64,000 bases of DNA from Halisarca cf. caerulea (GCA_963170055.1 CAUJGJ010000003.1:711344-775343), one strand, 5' to 3'; positions 36,867-49,018 are shown, counted from the first letter of the stretch. Notes: generated by a model from the sequence alone, not told the origin. A program made the numbers and translations.

Positions 36867-37070
36867 TCTTAGACCCACCCCTTTACTGTTTGTACAGTGC
36901 TGTATGGACAGGGTGACTTTGGATTGTCATGTAATGTGTCAAAGACAGGTATACATATCTCACTATCCATCACATGTGGTCTGCATCACTAGATTTTTGC
37001 TACACTACTTATGAGCTTTGTTATGTCAGACTCTGTAATTTTAACAAACTTATTGTTGTCTCTATTACAG

Positions 37071-37122
37071 CACTATGCTCAGCTAAGCTTTACAGAGGAG
37101 TTCCAGTCCAAGCTTATGGAAG
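37071..37122 (+). CDS. Roco-like gene, exon 5 (52 bp)
   Basis: Strong acceptor GTCTCTATTACAG and donor GAAG|GTCAGC. It encodes HYAQLSFTEEFQSKLME in the phase 0 frame continued from exon 4 and leaves a G that joins CT of the next exon to give Ala. Short, but the phases fit on both sides and it directly precedes the GTPase exon. Confidence 0.72.
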
Positions 37123-37199
37123 GTCAGCATACAATGAGTCATTTGCCCTCTATACACATGTGTACATGTCTTGAAAGCATCCTCCTTCAACCTGTACAG

Positions 37200-39580
37200 C
37201 TGCAATTGACAAAGGTGGTTCTGTGGAAGTGGAGATTGTCAAAGTAGTGACTCTTGGACCACCAGAAGCTGGCAAGACTCAATTAAAGAAAGCATTGACA
37301 AAGAACATTGATGAAACTAAAGAAAGCACACTAGTTTCAACTGAGGCAGAAGTAGTCATGGACTGCTTTGTTGAAGAAGGATCAAATATTGCGTGGAAAA
37401 AATTGGATGGCCGTGAGCTTCAAACCATGTTATGTGCCACAATAGAGAATAGAAAGTATGACATTTCTCTGCCAAATGCAGCACAGAAGGATACAAGTCA
37501 CTGGAAAAGACAAATACCAATGCCCATAATTGGAGAGAAGCCTGACAATGCTGAACATTTGCTAGAAACAGGTCAAATGTCACTTGATGATGAGGTAGTA
37601 TTTAGTATTAGTAGTGAGAGGGGATCTGAAGAGTCTGATGGATACACTGACTTTGAGATAGCTAGTGATAGTGAAAAGGAGATCACATCTGACCCTCCTG
37701 TTATGAGTACATTTTCTAGGTTAAAAAAACGAGTCGTTCGCCGATTCCCCCTCGTATTTGGTGACAATCATTTAAATATGGTTCGGCTGATCCACATAAT
37801 CGACAGTGGTGGACAGCCAGCCTTCCTTGATTTCCACCCTCTAGTTGCCACCAGCAGAGCCCTCTACCTACTGGTGTACAACTCCCAGGAAGGTCTCTCT
37901 GCTCACCCTGCACTCACGTACCGCAAACCCACTGAGTTCCCCACCAAATCCCTTCCGAATCCATCCCAGACCAATTTGGACATGATCAAGAGGTCCTTGC
38001 ACTCTCTTCACCATTGCAAGGGTAAATTATTGAAAATGGAAGCGACAATGCGAGACCACCTCGGTGACAATGTCACCATTGATCCTTCTGATGTGCTCCC
38101 AATCATTGTAGTGGGATCTCGAAAGGCCCAGCAGTGTCAAGAGGATCCTTCAAGTCTGTTGAAGTCACACTGCTGTAGCATCCCAATTTGGGACGACACC
38201 CAGTGGAATGTAGTTCTCGTGGATAGCCTCAATCCTTCTTGCAGTGGTGTCGAGGAGCTGCGTGAAACGATTTCAAAAACTAAATCAAAATTTAAAATCC
38301 GTTTTCCCCTTTTGTGGTTCCACTGTCAGTTGATGTTCTGGTCAAATGATGACCCCTCCCTCTCTGTGCTGACGTACCACGATCTTCAAGAAATCTGTAT
38401 GAAGCACAAGTTTGTCTCTTCAGCTGAGGAATTTCTTGCACTGATAACCACCTTCCACATGCTTGGTCTATTTGTCTGTTCTGGTATTGATTGCATCAGA
38501 GAGGATCGAAACGATTCTGACAGCCTCTACAACTCTCCCATCTTCACCAAACCTGATGTTTTCTATCAGCAAATATCAAGAATTCTTGAAATTCCATTCC
38601 GTGACCTAGAAAGTCCTGAATGTAATCTTGCAATTGACCAGCGAAAGTTGTTCCAAAGTATCCAAAAAGAGGGAATTATCTCAGGCAACTCCCTCCATCT
38701 GTTGGGAGTCCCAAACACTCTGGGATCATTCACTGGATTCCACTCATACTTGCTACAGTCTCTGGTGAAGTGGGGATTGGCTGCTCAAGTATCACAAGAC
38801 TTAGGATTGGCTGCTCAAGTATCACAAGACCCACTTCAGCTCTTCATTCCATCCGTCCTGCCTACACGCTCTGATGCCCACTGCGCTCTAAGTGAGAGCC
38901 CTATTCCACAGCTGGCTCTGGCCATCCTTGCTGAAGGATCAGATGCTTATTACCATCTTCCTCAATGCCTCTTCCCTCACTTCATAGTTAGCCTCATGAA
39001 CCATCATGGTGGTGGCTATGAATTGAGGAAGGGCAGAGGAGAGGCTACTCCTCGTTGTCGAGATGTTATCACGCTTACCAAAGGCAATCATCAGGGAACA
39101 GAATTCCCCTACACCATTTTTACCATGGACAACATTGACAACATCACTGTCCACATCATTCCAGATCTGGAGGATGACTCCAGCCCCCAGTGGTCCCCAG
39201 AAGATGTTGCAATCATCATTGAAGACATGAAGCAGTCTATGGAAGAGGCTTATTCCAGGCTGTACCAGGAGTCCACTCAGCCCCGAGTGATCCTCTGTTG
39301 CCCATGCTCACTTTGCCCTCTTGCTCAACAGAAGAAGCATCTTGCTCGAGTGGACTGTGAGCGACTCACCCTTCACTGTTTGTCACTGGAATGTGTCAAA
39401 GGGTATGCCAAGAAGTGTTCTGGCACAATGGAGGCTATTCTGAAAGAGATGAAAAGTAAGGGATGTAATGTCCAGGATCTCTACCCTAAGTTGTCACACC
39501 TTTCTATGTCCATAGTCCATACCACCATGTGTGTAATGTCTCAGCAGCTTTGTAGCTTACATTGTAAGTGTAGACGATGA
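37200..39580 (+). CDS. Roco-like GTPase, large Roc-COR exon
   Basis: Acceptor CAACCTGTACAG precedes an open frame of about 790 codons. The Roc-like GTPase part has the P-loop GPPEAGKT (37256-37279), a long acidic insertion, and switch II DSGGQP (37802-37819). The usual N/TKxD base-specificity motif is replaced by VVGSRK (38108-38125). From about 38290 the sequence (FPLLWFHCQLMFW, LITTFHMLGLFVCSG, IFTKPDVFYQQISRIL) resembles a COR domain, followed by a C-terminal COR-B-like part ending in a Cys-rich segment. Roco proteins act as GTP-regulated dimeric signalling switches, often linked to cell death or innate immunity. An in-frame 30-bp tandem duplication lies at 38774-38833. The frame ends with TGA at 39580, but a strong donor (CATT|GTAAGTG) at 39564 suggests splicing onward in phase 1. 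Confidence 0.85.
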
Positions 39581-39628
39581 GTGTGCACAGAGGTACACTC
39601 ACTGCAAAGAGTCCATGCAATACATGTA

Positions 39629-40285
39629 CCGTACGCGCTCTAATTTTCGCGGGCCTAAACTTTCGCGGTTTTCGCGGATTAGAAGCCATCCGCAAAAGTT
39701 TAAATCAGCGAAAAGTTTGAAATCTTGCGCAGTGATATAAAATGGCCGTTGCAGTGATATAAAATGGCTGTCGCTGAACAGCGGGCAGCGCTGTCGACGC
39801 CTTGTTGTATTCTTATTAGATCCATGATGATATACCTAGTATAGGTGTGAAAGAAGGTATAGGCTTGTCCGCTGCCTTTATTTTGTCTTCGTTTGCGTTC
39901 GGCATGTGCCTGTAGTTACCTGACGGTGCTTGAAGGAAGTCACCCGATTCGTTCGTTTTTGGTTCGCAAGCGTCTGGACTTTCCAGATTTGGAGTAAGTT
40001 GTTCCATCCAGCATGGCCGATGCTGTTAGAAAAGAAATATGCGACAATTCGGAGGAAGAAACCGCTCACATGTCTGTGTCATTGCCCGGCCTGTTTGGCT
40101 TGACAATCATTAAAACTTTGAAGTGCCAATTGCGATCTAGGGTCTACTCAGGTCTATCACTACTAGTTAACTTGAACAAAAAAAACAGAGACTCTGAATG
40201 GGGACCCGCGAAAATAAAAACGCGAAAACCGCGAATTTGCGAAATCCGCGAAAGTTTAAGCCTGTGAAAATTAGAGCGCGTGCGG
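39629..40285. mobile_element. TA-flanked MITE R (CCGTACGCGCTCTAATTTTC TIR)
   Basis: Inverted ends of about 40 bp (CCGTACGCGCTCTAATTTTC on the left, GAAAATTAGAGCGCGTGCGG on the right), flanked by TA. Length is 657 bp, with CG-rich, self-complementary ends (TTTCGCGGTTTTCGCGG). Tc1/mariner-type MITE by its TA target. Any short ORF inside is unlikely to be real. Confidence 0.85.
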
Positions 40286-40467
40286 TATTCCCTCAAGTAC
40301 ACAACATTCTATCCACCAACACTTTGTATAATACAGTGCATGTATTTGCAGATTACAATCACCATACTTGTCTATGCTTGAAGCATCCATGTAGCATGCA
40401 ATGTATTGGACATTAGCTCACCCTCTGAAACAATGTGATAGTTTCCATCTCAATCGCTCTCTTACAG

Positions 40468-40528
40468 GGGCACAGGGGAAAACGGAGCCTGTTAAGCTTC
40501 CTAGCTCTCCTTCACAACAAGATTCATG
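40468..40528 (+). CDS. Roco-like gene, alternative linker exon 7a
   Basis: Acceptor CTCTCTTACAG, donor TTCATG|GTCAGT. It encodes AQGKTEPVKLPSSPSQQDS after one shared codon with the large exon, in the phase required. It resembles exon 7b (TQRKREPHKLPTSAS), so the two are duplicates. It ends in phase 2, which fits the exon at 51153 but creates a stop if joined to exon 7b. Low-complexity, Ser/Lys/Pro-rich linker between COR and CARD-like parts. Confidence 0.6.
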
Positions 40529-40778
40529 GTCAGTTGTAGCTCCAATCTTGTGAATAGTTGTTCCTTTACAAAGTAAAGTTGAATTCATTTGACCATTGGT
40601 AGCTATAGTGATGTTTCTACTCCTGTAACAGACATCATTGTAGATCTTACTTCCAATGACTTCCTTTGTGAACTATAATATGGCAACTCACCATGTCCAG
40701 GTTCTGCACTGTCCATAGCATGTTGAATAGACAAGACTGTGCATACTGTCCTGCTATCTATTAGTTTACTGTATGTAC

Positions 40779-41660
40779 AGTACAGACCCTTTACTGTTCC
40801 AAGTATAGACCCTTCACTGTTCCAAGTACAGACCCTTCACTGTTCCAAGTACAGACCCTTCACTGTTCCAAGTATAAACCCTTCACTGTTCCAAGTACAG
40901 ACCCTTTACTGGTCCAAGTATAGACCCTTCACTGGTCCAAGTATAGACCCTTCACTGTTCCAAGTATAGACCCTTCACTGTTCCAAGTATAGACCCTTCA
41001 CTGTTCCAAGTACAGACCCTTCACTGTTCCAAGTATAAACCCTTCACTGTTCCAAGTACAGACCCTTTACTGGTCCAAGTATAGACCCTTCACTGGTCCA
41101 AGTATAGACCCTTCACTGTTCCAAGTATAGACCCTTCACTGTTCCAAGTATAGACCCTTCACTGTTCCAAGTATAGACCCTTCACTGGTCCAAGTACAGA
41201 CCCTTAACTGTTCCAAGTATAGACCCTTCACTGTTCCAAGAACAGACCCTTCACTGTTCCAAGTATAGACCCTTCACTGTTCCAAGTACAGACCCTTCAC
41301 TGGTCCAAGTACAGACCCTTCACTGTTCCAAGTATAGACCCTTCACTGTTCCAAGTATAGACCCTTCACTGTTCCAAGTATAGACCCTTCACTGGTCCAA
41401 GTACAGACCCTTCACTGGTCCAAGTATAGACCCTTCACTGTTCCAAGTACAGACCCTTCACTGTTCCAAGTACAGACCCTTCACTGGTCCAAGTATAGAC
41501 CCTTCACTATTTCAAGTATAGACCCTTCACTGTTCCAAGTATAGACCCTTCACTGTTCCAAGTATAGACCCTTCACTGGTCCAAGTACAGACCCTTCACT
41601 GTTCCATGCAAGTATAGACCCTTCACTATTCCAAGTATATAGACCCTTCACTGTTCCAAG
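40779..41660. repeat. 23-bp minisatellite, array 1 (AGACCCTTCACTGTTCCAAG)
   Basis: About 38 units of 23 bp with TAT/TAC and TTC/GTC variants. The same unit recurs at 50312-50632 in the duplicated block. Confidence 0.96.
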
Positions 41661-41843
41661 AACACTCTTACAGCTGCTTCACTATCTTATTGCAGTAGCA
41701 TTATCATACACTGTCAGGAACACATTCCATTCAGCAACATACTATTCCATCATACAAAGAATCACCCTAAGATACAAATATCAGTGAACCCAAAGAGAAA
41801 GTAGCTGTACCAACTGCAAGTCCACTATATGAATTGTTTAATG

Positions 41844-42928
41844 CACAGGCTCATTATAACACTTTTTGGCATTAAACAAAATGGCTACCACTTAAAAGGC
41901 GTAACAAAGACTGTGTATTTTAAACTCCCAGCAACAATATATGTCCGCTTTTGCTATAGTGTTATGCTGTAATAAGATATATCAAAATGCTAAGCTACAA
42001 AATTTGATCAAAAGTTACATGCAGAAAAGTGTAAGCCATTCAAAACAAGTGCCACTTTTTGCAAGAAACCTTGAATTCCGGACGTGTAGCCGGTCTTCAA
42101 CAGAGACAAAAGTTACATGAAATTAGACAATGGAGCTTGCTTAACATAATATTATGTTGCTGAGCGGGGAAAGTATAACTTTCAGTGAAACAGTTATACC
42201 GAAAAATATACTTTTTTGTCTACAAAATAACGAAAATTATTATTCATAATGGCTATATCTCAAACGTACCTGGTTATATTTTTTCCGCTCAGGCAATTAT
42301 GTGCACAAGCTTGTTAGGAATCACCTAACATCTTCTTTACCCGAGAGTAATGGCATTTATACGTCTGGAAAATACGATTTTTGCGAGAAGGGTACAAAAT
42401 GGACGTTTTATTGTGACGTCATCAAATTATTGCGAAAGCAAAATGCCCGTAGCAGCCTCTTGCTCACTTGTTTCTCTTTTTGTGTCTCCTATCTGACGTC
42501 TATGAAGGTATTTCGATCGTAAGCTTTTGATATTCCTCATTTTTTTCTGATTTCAATGGATCTAAATATGCGTTTCTGAATAAGAATCTGTGAGTTAAGC
42601 TTTCAGATATTTTATGGCCTACTTCTTCAGCCTAAACAGAGATATATGTTGCAGGAAAGGTACCACAGTTATAGACTTTGCCACATAATCATATTCTTGT
42701 ACTTACACGTTCATAAATGATGTATTTTGTTAAGAAAGTTACTCAGTCGGCGACAATATTAGCTGCTTCTCCTGAGGACTCTGCTTTGGGTTGTGCAAGA
42801 TCTAATGATGTTTGTGACGCTATTTGATTAATTGTTCCTTATGTAAACATAAATGGTCACTGTGATAAATTCCATTGTGTGCACGCCCCAAATCCCCAAG
42901 TTCACAAAAGCGTTATAATGCCCCTGTG
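41844..42928. mobile_element. CACAGG-TIR element, family L, copy L1
   Basis: Left end CACAGGCTCATTATAACAC, right end the complement of CACAGGGGCATTATAACGC. 1085 bp, inserted in MITE K2. It shares its left third with L2 and its right end with L3 (GGATTTGGGGCGTGCACA). No transposase ORF. Target duplication not clear. Confidence 0.8.
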
Positions 42929-42989
42929 TACAACATTGTTATTTGTTTTGAATTTAGACGAAACAACAAAAGTCTTTGATCTTTCCTTT

Positions 42990-43856
42990 CGCAAGTATGT
43001 TATGCCCGAAAACAGGGAGGATTGTTTACGTACAACACGATTGTTTACATAACAATTACTTTGTTTACATTAGAAGGAATTTCACGCAAGGGTCACATGA
43101 AATCGCCGACTAAACGCCTCGAAACAAAAGTTAAATCAGACAATAACCTTACCAAAGACCTCTTTCATTGCTAATTTCGTTAATCTACTTCAGAGACAAT
43201 TTCATTCGTCGAATGAACCAACTCGGCGACTTATCTGCTGGTAGATACGCAAAGGCTGGTTTTGTATGATGTAATCAAACCACGTGACTGCATGTGATAT
43301 TCGACGAAGGAGGATGACTCCACAAGAATATTTCAATCGAAATTCCGGTCGGAAAAATTTTGGATGTTAGTATTGAAACTTTCACAGATTGTTCTTAAAG
43401 GACCAAACCCCCAGAATCGAAAAATGAATCTTCGTACGTTGCTCCATTCATTTTATGTCCAGCGTTTTGTGGCCGTACGGGTGTGTTTCTTGTGTATAAC
43501 CTTGGACATAACAGCCGTGGAACGGAGCATCAAAATTCATTTTTCGATTTAGAAAGTTCATACTTTGTTCTACCTTTTGAGCCTACTTTTGTACGCAAAA
43601 CCCGAAATTTCTCCGACCGGAAATTGCAATCTTTGTGTTTTCACGTAGGTATGAATAATGTGGACAGAGACAAACTATTGAGAATTAAATAGGCCTCGAA
43701 ATCATTCAGTTGCAAAATATGTATGTTCATATGTTGGTACAAGCAATATCTGGAGCTGTATTTCACATTTTGGCAGAAAACAAGGCAATAAACTTCGTGC
43801 TTCGATAACGTCCACCATTTTGTTTTATGTCTAAAATCGGACATAACATACCTGCG
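42990..43856. mobile_element. Family H DNA element, copy H3
   Basis: Begins CGCAAGTATGTTATGCCCG and ends CGGACATAACATACCTGCG. 867 bp, with an interior different from H1 and H2. Comparison with K1 (CCTTTGATCTTC, empty) and this site (CCTTT, element, TTGATCTTGG) shows a 2-bp TT duplication. Confidence 0.85.
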
Positions 43857-44088
43857 TTGATCTTGGTTTCACAAATTTGTGTAACTTAGGCAGAATCTGA
43901 TTCTTTTTATAATGGAAAGGTACGTTGCTAAATGGAAGGTGTTACAAGGGAAATGACTTGGTCGCATCTAGCTTGTACTGCCTAGCCCTTCACATTGCAC
44001 TGAAGAAGCTTATATGTCTTGTTAACATTCTCTATAACACACTGCATGGTGACTGGTAGTGAAGTTGTCATTTGGTGAAAGATTTGAT

Positions 44089-44158
44089 GTCCAGCCATCT
44101 CATCCCACCTCTTCAAAGAGCCCTGAACACCAGCATCCAGTGCTGAGCAACCCAAAAG
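44089..44158 (+). pseudogene. Decayed duplicate of exon 8
   Basis: Nearly identical to the 3' part of the exon at 51153-51244 (CCAGCCATCTCATCCCACC) including the donor AAAAG|GTATAA. A deletion relative to the second copy has removed the acceptor and first codons (GATTTGATG joins GTCCAGCC directly). Probably skipped. Confidence 0.6.
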
Positions 44159-44159
44159 G

Positions 44160-44679
44160 TATAATTAACTGTGCATTCACCCAAGCACATTACATGCCAT
44201 TCTGCGTGTGTACTCAATATAAGTGGCACTGTAGTTGTTGTGGAAGGCATTGATGACAGGGCATATTATGGAGTATGGTAGTACTTCATATGTAGGATTG
44301 ACACCGAAAAACCATGGCTGCTATACATTAGCGCAAATTTTATTAACACCCAAAAACTAATGATACAGTATAGTTGAGGTATTTTGAATTGATATATATT
44401 GGTACCTTTTATCACACTAGCTATAAGATAAGTAGTTAAAACCCTTTGTAGGCCAATTGCTCTCTTTGAAGGATTTGAAATCTTAGATGGCAATGTATGG
44501 TTATATGCAACACAATGGAATTTAATATAATTCTGTATTATTATTCTCGTCTTTTTGAATTGAGCTTTAAGCGACCAGGAAGGGTCCAGAGGTCTCATCT
44601 TTTGTTAGTACATGAGCTCCTATTGTTAGCCCGAAATGCCTTTTAAGTTAGTTATATGTATAGGTTTTTTAAACAACCC
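44160..44679. other. Intronic stretch without recognised feature
   Basis: No tandem repeat, exon or element terminus was recognised. Confidence 0.45.
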
Positions 44680-45452
44680 TCATTAGTGAAAAGTTGAAGC
44701 AGTCAATATTGATCACCATAAAACACTCAGAAGGTTCTTAAGTTACTTTGCTGATTTACTCGGCGACATGGCATTTAGCAAAAAAGATCTCTGGCAAGGA
44801 GCTTGTTTTCACATGATTGTCATGTGATATGTGTTGTGACATCATCAAACTCTTCATACCATTGGAAAATGGCAACCATTTTGAAGTTTGAAGAGCATGG
44901 TAAGGATTGATACATTGCAAGCAAGAACTAGACAGTTCAGACAGGCCATTATCCTAAGAATGCAGATTACCGAAGAAAGGCTAGTGTTGGTGATTGAGGA
45001 AAATTTAAAGCAAATGAGTCATTCGGCGCCAATCACTGATAGCGAAGAACAATGTGCGTAATCACATAGTTAAAAACTCACATCTAAATAGCAAAGGCTA
45101 TTACTAGTCTAAATACCTTAGAGTAGGATGAATCATCTTTATGCAGCCTTCCAGACGCCTTGAAGGTACCATTGATTGTACCCGATAATTGAATTTTGAA
45201 AGTACTACAGTCCTCGATTGTGTCTAACAAGTGTCCTTACACAAGTGCATGTGCACAGCAGTACTTATTCTCGGATAAAGGCTAACAAAGCACCAAACAT
45301 ACAATGAATGACCATGCAGCACAATTGACTTGGCTTGCTCCTAAGTAAAAACGTCACGGAATGTCAAGCGTATGTCACATGATTCGAAGCTATCGAAGTC
45401 AAAAATCCCAGCCTATTAGCACGCAGTGAGATTTTGGACATGTCCCACATGC
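44680..45452. mobile_element. CATGTGGGACATGTCC TIR, second internal family, copy F (truncated)
   Basis: Inverted and truncated relative of E: the right end is GGACATGTCCCACATGC at 45437-45452, and internal pieces such as TCACATGATTGTCATGTGAT match E. The left TIR is missing. Confidence 0.75.
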
Positions 45453-45535
45453 ATGGATGAGCATGCATAGTGCTACACATACATGAGGCTAGACAAGTGT
45501 AGAGCTAGACAGAGTTTAGTCAGACTGAGTGCACA

Positions 45536-46647
45536 CGCAGGTATGTTATGGCAGATTTTATGGCAAAGTCAAAATGGTCACCACTACGATGACCGTAATT
45601 GCACCCCTATTTTCTTCGTAGATACTTTATAAAAAGTGTACAAAATGTCATACATAATATTTTTAATATTCCTACTTTGTGACAATACCTCTTTTCTTGC
45701 TATATTCTATTCGGTAGTTGTACAAGTAAGCGTTTGCCACAACGTCCGAAAACAGGTTCAGTGGAAAAGGCGAAGATCTAAATGGTGGCTTTTAAACCTT
45801 TAAGTGGGTTCAAAATAATCTTAAGATTAATATCTAAATTTTCACTGCGTATACATTTGAAATTCTCTTCCTCGACTGTTATGTGCAACATTTTGTGGTT
45901 ATCAAGCCAGACCAAGACAAGAAATAGTGAGACGTAACTTGAATGGAACAAGCAATCAAAAGTATACGCGGTGAAAATTTAGCTTTACCTCTTAGAAATC
46001 ACCCCTCAAATTCCTGCAGTTATGGACCGTCATCTAGATCTCCGCCTTTTGCGAAGAAATTTGCCCCATGAAGAAGACTCCTCTCTAGGCCAAAGTCACA
46101 TGATGTCACGAGACGGAAGTTAACGGAAGTTACAATACAATTAACGCAAGCCCATTATTATCTTCGGTTTTTGAGGCAAATACTCTAGATCTAGTCAAAT
46201 TTTACTCAGCACGTTCCTTTATAGGGATATTCTCCTTCTTCTTCTTTGGAAGGTTGCTTGTAGCCTCGGCTTTTGCAGCCGAACAACAGACAGAGAAAGG
46301 CAAGCATGGTTCTAAACAAAGGAGTTGAAAGATTGTAAACTTCTCTCAACGTCGGATTTACCTTTCCAAGATCTACAGTTTGTACACAAACCAGCGTTCA
46401 TTTCTTTGCAAGCCTTCTAAAGAAAGCTTTAATAACCAAAAACTAACATTCGGAAGTTTGGCAACGAAGCGTGCTGTGTAAAGTTGGGTTGGATGGAATG
46501 TTTTTACTTGCTAGCCGCGGAGCTTCCTAAGCTGATTCACGTTGCTGGCACATGACCAACCCACGCAATTCTGAGTAAATGAAATTCATACCGTGAAACC
46601 CGCAAAGCGCCCGTGTTATGGCTAGATTCTGCCATAACATACCTGCG
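45536..46647. mobile_element. Family H DNA element, copy H2
   Basis: Begins CGCAGGTATGTTATGGCAG and ends with the complement (CTGCCATAACATACCTGCG). 1112 bp, homologous to H1 along its right part (GCTTCCTAAGCTGATTCACG). Flanked by CA on both sides, a 2-bp target duplication that is not TA. Confidence 0.86.
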
Positions 46648-46679
46648 CACTGCAAATTCCTACATCCCGCACATATGTA

Positions 46680-47410
46680 CACATGTGGGACATGTCTGCG
46701 CTAATTTGAAGGTGTGAAAATTTCGGTCATTTTTACAACTTCTGTTCTCAACTTGTACAAGATTTAGAATATCGTAGAAGAACGATTGTAGTTGGGCAGG
46801 CATGTAAACTTCTCGTTGAACATAGTTTTTAACGACTGCTGTCTATGTTGAAGCTGCTACGAAGGTTTTCCCTACCCCTACGTGTGTAGGAATTTCTCTG
46901 GGTGCTGCATAGTGGAACGGCTTCTGGAATATATTTCTACATAAATCGCGATGGCGAAGTATTGACTAAGTTTTCCATGTTGTCTATTTTGTCATTCCTC
47001 TCCAAAGCCGAGATCGGTGAAATCAGCCCAGAAAATCAGAACTTCAGGTGAACATAACTCGGGACTGGAGCAGAAATTCAAAATGCGCAACATGGAAAAG
47101 TTAGATTGTGTCAATAACTCACATTTGGTAGTATAAAATCGTCTTAGCCTAGTTCCCTCATGCAGCACCCAGCACAAAACTAAAATTCTAAAGAACTTTA
47201 AAGTTTAGTCACATGTCAGCATGTAACAGAGCATCGGTGACAACAAAAACGTCACTAAACACAGATTCGGCATTCGTATGTGCCCGAATAACAACACGGA
47301 TCACGTGCTAAATGCATGACAAATATTTTATTGGTGCCAAAATATAATATTTCATCACTATGCAAACTGAGAAGCGCTATAATAACAAATGTGGACATGT
47401 TCCACATGCG
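46680..47410. mobile_element. CATGTGGGACATGTCC family, copy G
   Basis: Left end ACATGTGGGACATGTCTGCG, right end GGACATGTTCCACATGCG. 731 bp, with the family segment AAGGTGTGAAAATTTCGGTC. Inserted inside foldback element J. No clear target duplication. Confidence 0.85.
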
Positions 47411-47767
47411 TATTTGCTAGTGTGCACTCAGTCCTACTAAACTCTGTCTAGCTCTATACTCATCTAGCCTCGTATACATAGCCCTATGCTCGACTTACCA
47501 TATGCCTGTCTACCCCTAGGCCTTTTAATGTGTTTTTAAAGGATCCTTTAAGGATAAAGTTTTTTGCACAATCATGTGTCAATCCTACATTCTTCTGCCA
47601 TTTTCAATGGTTTTTATACACCATTATGTATTACTGTATTTTGCAGATAACTGTGTCACAAAACCTGATGTCTATGCTTCAACCCCCCCAGCAGCACATG
47701 TATTCAATCTATTATCATTGCACAATCTCTGACACAACATGTAATAACTTGTATCTTTCATTTACAG

Positions 47768-47887
47768 TGACACAGAGGAAAAGAGAACCTCACAAGCTTC
47801 CTACTTCTGCTTCAAAGAAGAAAGACAATAAAACAAGTGAGATCCATACCAGATCCACTGTCCCCTCAGTACCTCCAATGATTTCAG
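47768..47887 (+). CDS. Roco-like gene, alternative linker exon 7b
   Basis: Acceptor CTTTCATTTACAG, donor TTTCAG|GTGATA. In the phase left by the large exon it reads LTQRKREPHKLPTSASKKKD and continues to PSVPPMIS, a basic Ser/Pro-rich linker. It is homologous to exon 7a over its first half. It ends in phase 1 and joins the exon at 49040 (G plus GT = Gly). Joining 7a to 7b gives an early stop, so they would be alternatives. Confidence 0.62.
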
Positions 47888-48000
47888 GTGATATTCCAGT
47901 TGTCCTTTTGCCCAAACCACACATGCACACATGACACTCCTGCAGTATTCACAAGTTTCACTGCAGTCAATAACATGTATACAATTCCACCCATCACTAC

Positions 48001-49018
48001 TTGATCCACCTCATGTAGACACTTGACCCACCTCATGTAGACACTTGACCCACCTCATGTAGACACTTGATCCACCTCATGTAGACACTTGATCCACCTC
48101 ATGTAGAGACTTGATCCACCTCATGTAGACACTTGATCCACCTCATGTAGACACTTGATCCACCTCATGTAGAGACTTGATCCACCTCATGTAGACACTT
48201 GATCCACCTCGTGTAGACACCTGACCCACCTCATGTAGACACTTGATCCACCTCATGTAGAGACTTGATCCACCTCATGTAGACACTTGATCCACCTCAT
48301 GTAGACACTTGATCCACCTCATGTAGAGACTTGATCCACCTCATGTAGACACTTGATCCACCTCGTGTAGACACCTGACCCACCTCATGTAGACACTTGA
48401 TCCACCTCATGTAGACACTTGATCCACCTCATGTAGACACTTGATCCACCTCTTGTAGACACTTGATCCACCTCATGTAGACACTTGACCCACCTCATGT
48501 AGACACCTGATCCACCTCATGTAGACACTTGATCCACCTCATGTAGACACTTGATCCACCTCATGTAGACACTTGACCCACCTCATGTAGACACTTGATC
48601 CACCTCATGTAGACACTTGACCCACCTCATGTAGACACCTGATCCACCTCATGTAGGCACTTGATCCACCTCATGTAGACACTTGATCCACCTCATGTAG
48701 ACACTTGATCCACCTAATGTAGACACTTGATCCACCTCATGTAGACACTTGATCCACCTCATGTAGACACTTGATCCACCTCATGTAGACACTTGACCCA
48801 CCTCATGTAGACACTTGATCCACCTCATGTGGACACTTGATCCACCTCATGTAGACACTTGATCCACCTCATGTAGACACTTGATCCACCTCATGTGGAC
48901 ACGTGATCCACCTCATGTAGACACCTGATCCACCTCATGTAGACACCTGATCCACCTCATGTAGACACTTGATCCACCTCATGTAGACACTTGATCCACC
49001 TCATGTAGGCACTTGTGT
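48001..49018. repeat. 22-bp minisatellite (CCACCTCATGTAGACACTTG)
   Basis: About 46 units of 22 bp, with GAC/GAG and TGAT/TGAC variants. It fills the intron between exons 7b and 7c almost completely. Confidence 0.97.

Larger units (their letters stand above)
41719..43943. mobile_element. MITE family K, copy K2, with two nested insertions
   Basis: Outer ends AACACATTCCATTCAGCAAC and AAATGGAAGGTGTT match K1 and K3. Removing L1 (41844-42928) and H3 (42990-43856) leaves a ~270-bp K element. K1 and K3 provide the uninterrupted sequence for both insertion points. Confidence 0.85.
45457..47497. mobile_element. Foldback element J, split by two DNA elements
   Basis: Arms at 45457-45535 and 47411-47497 are inverted copies about 75 bp long (shared GAGCTAGACAGAGTTTAG and CTGAGTGCACAC). 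Between them lie H2 (45536-46647), a ~30-bp spacer and MITE G (46680-47410). J was thus a short palindromic element that took two later insertions. Confidence 0.8.

Noticed and set aside
39580..39580. TGA here as the certain end of the Roco-like protein
   Set aside because: A strong donor lies 17 bases earlier and downstream exons continue in the matching phase up to a CARD-like domain. The stop may still be used in an unspliced form.
45536..47410. H2 and MITE G as one composite transposon inside J
   Set aside because: Each has its own complete TIR pair and they are separated by about 30 bp, so two independent insertions explain the layout better.
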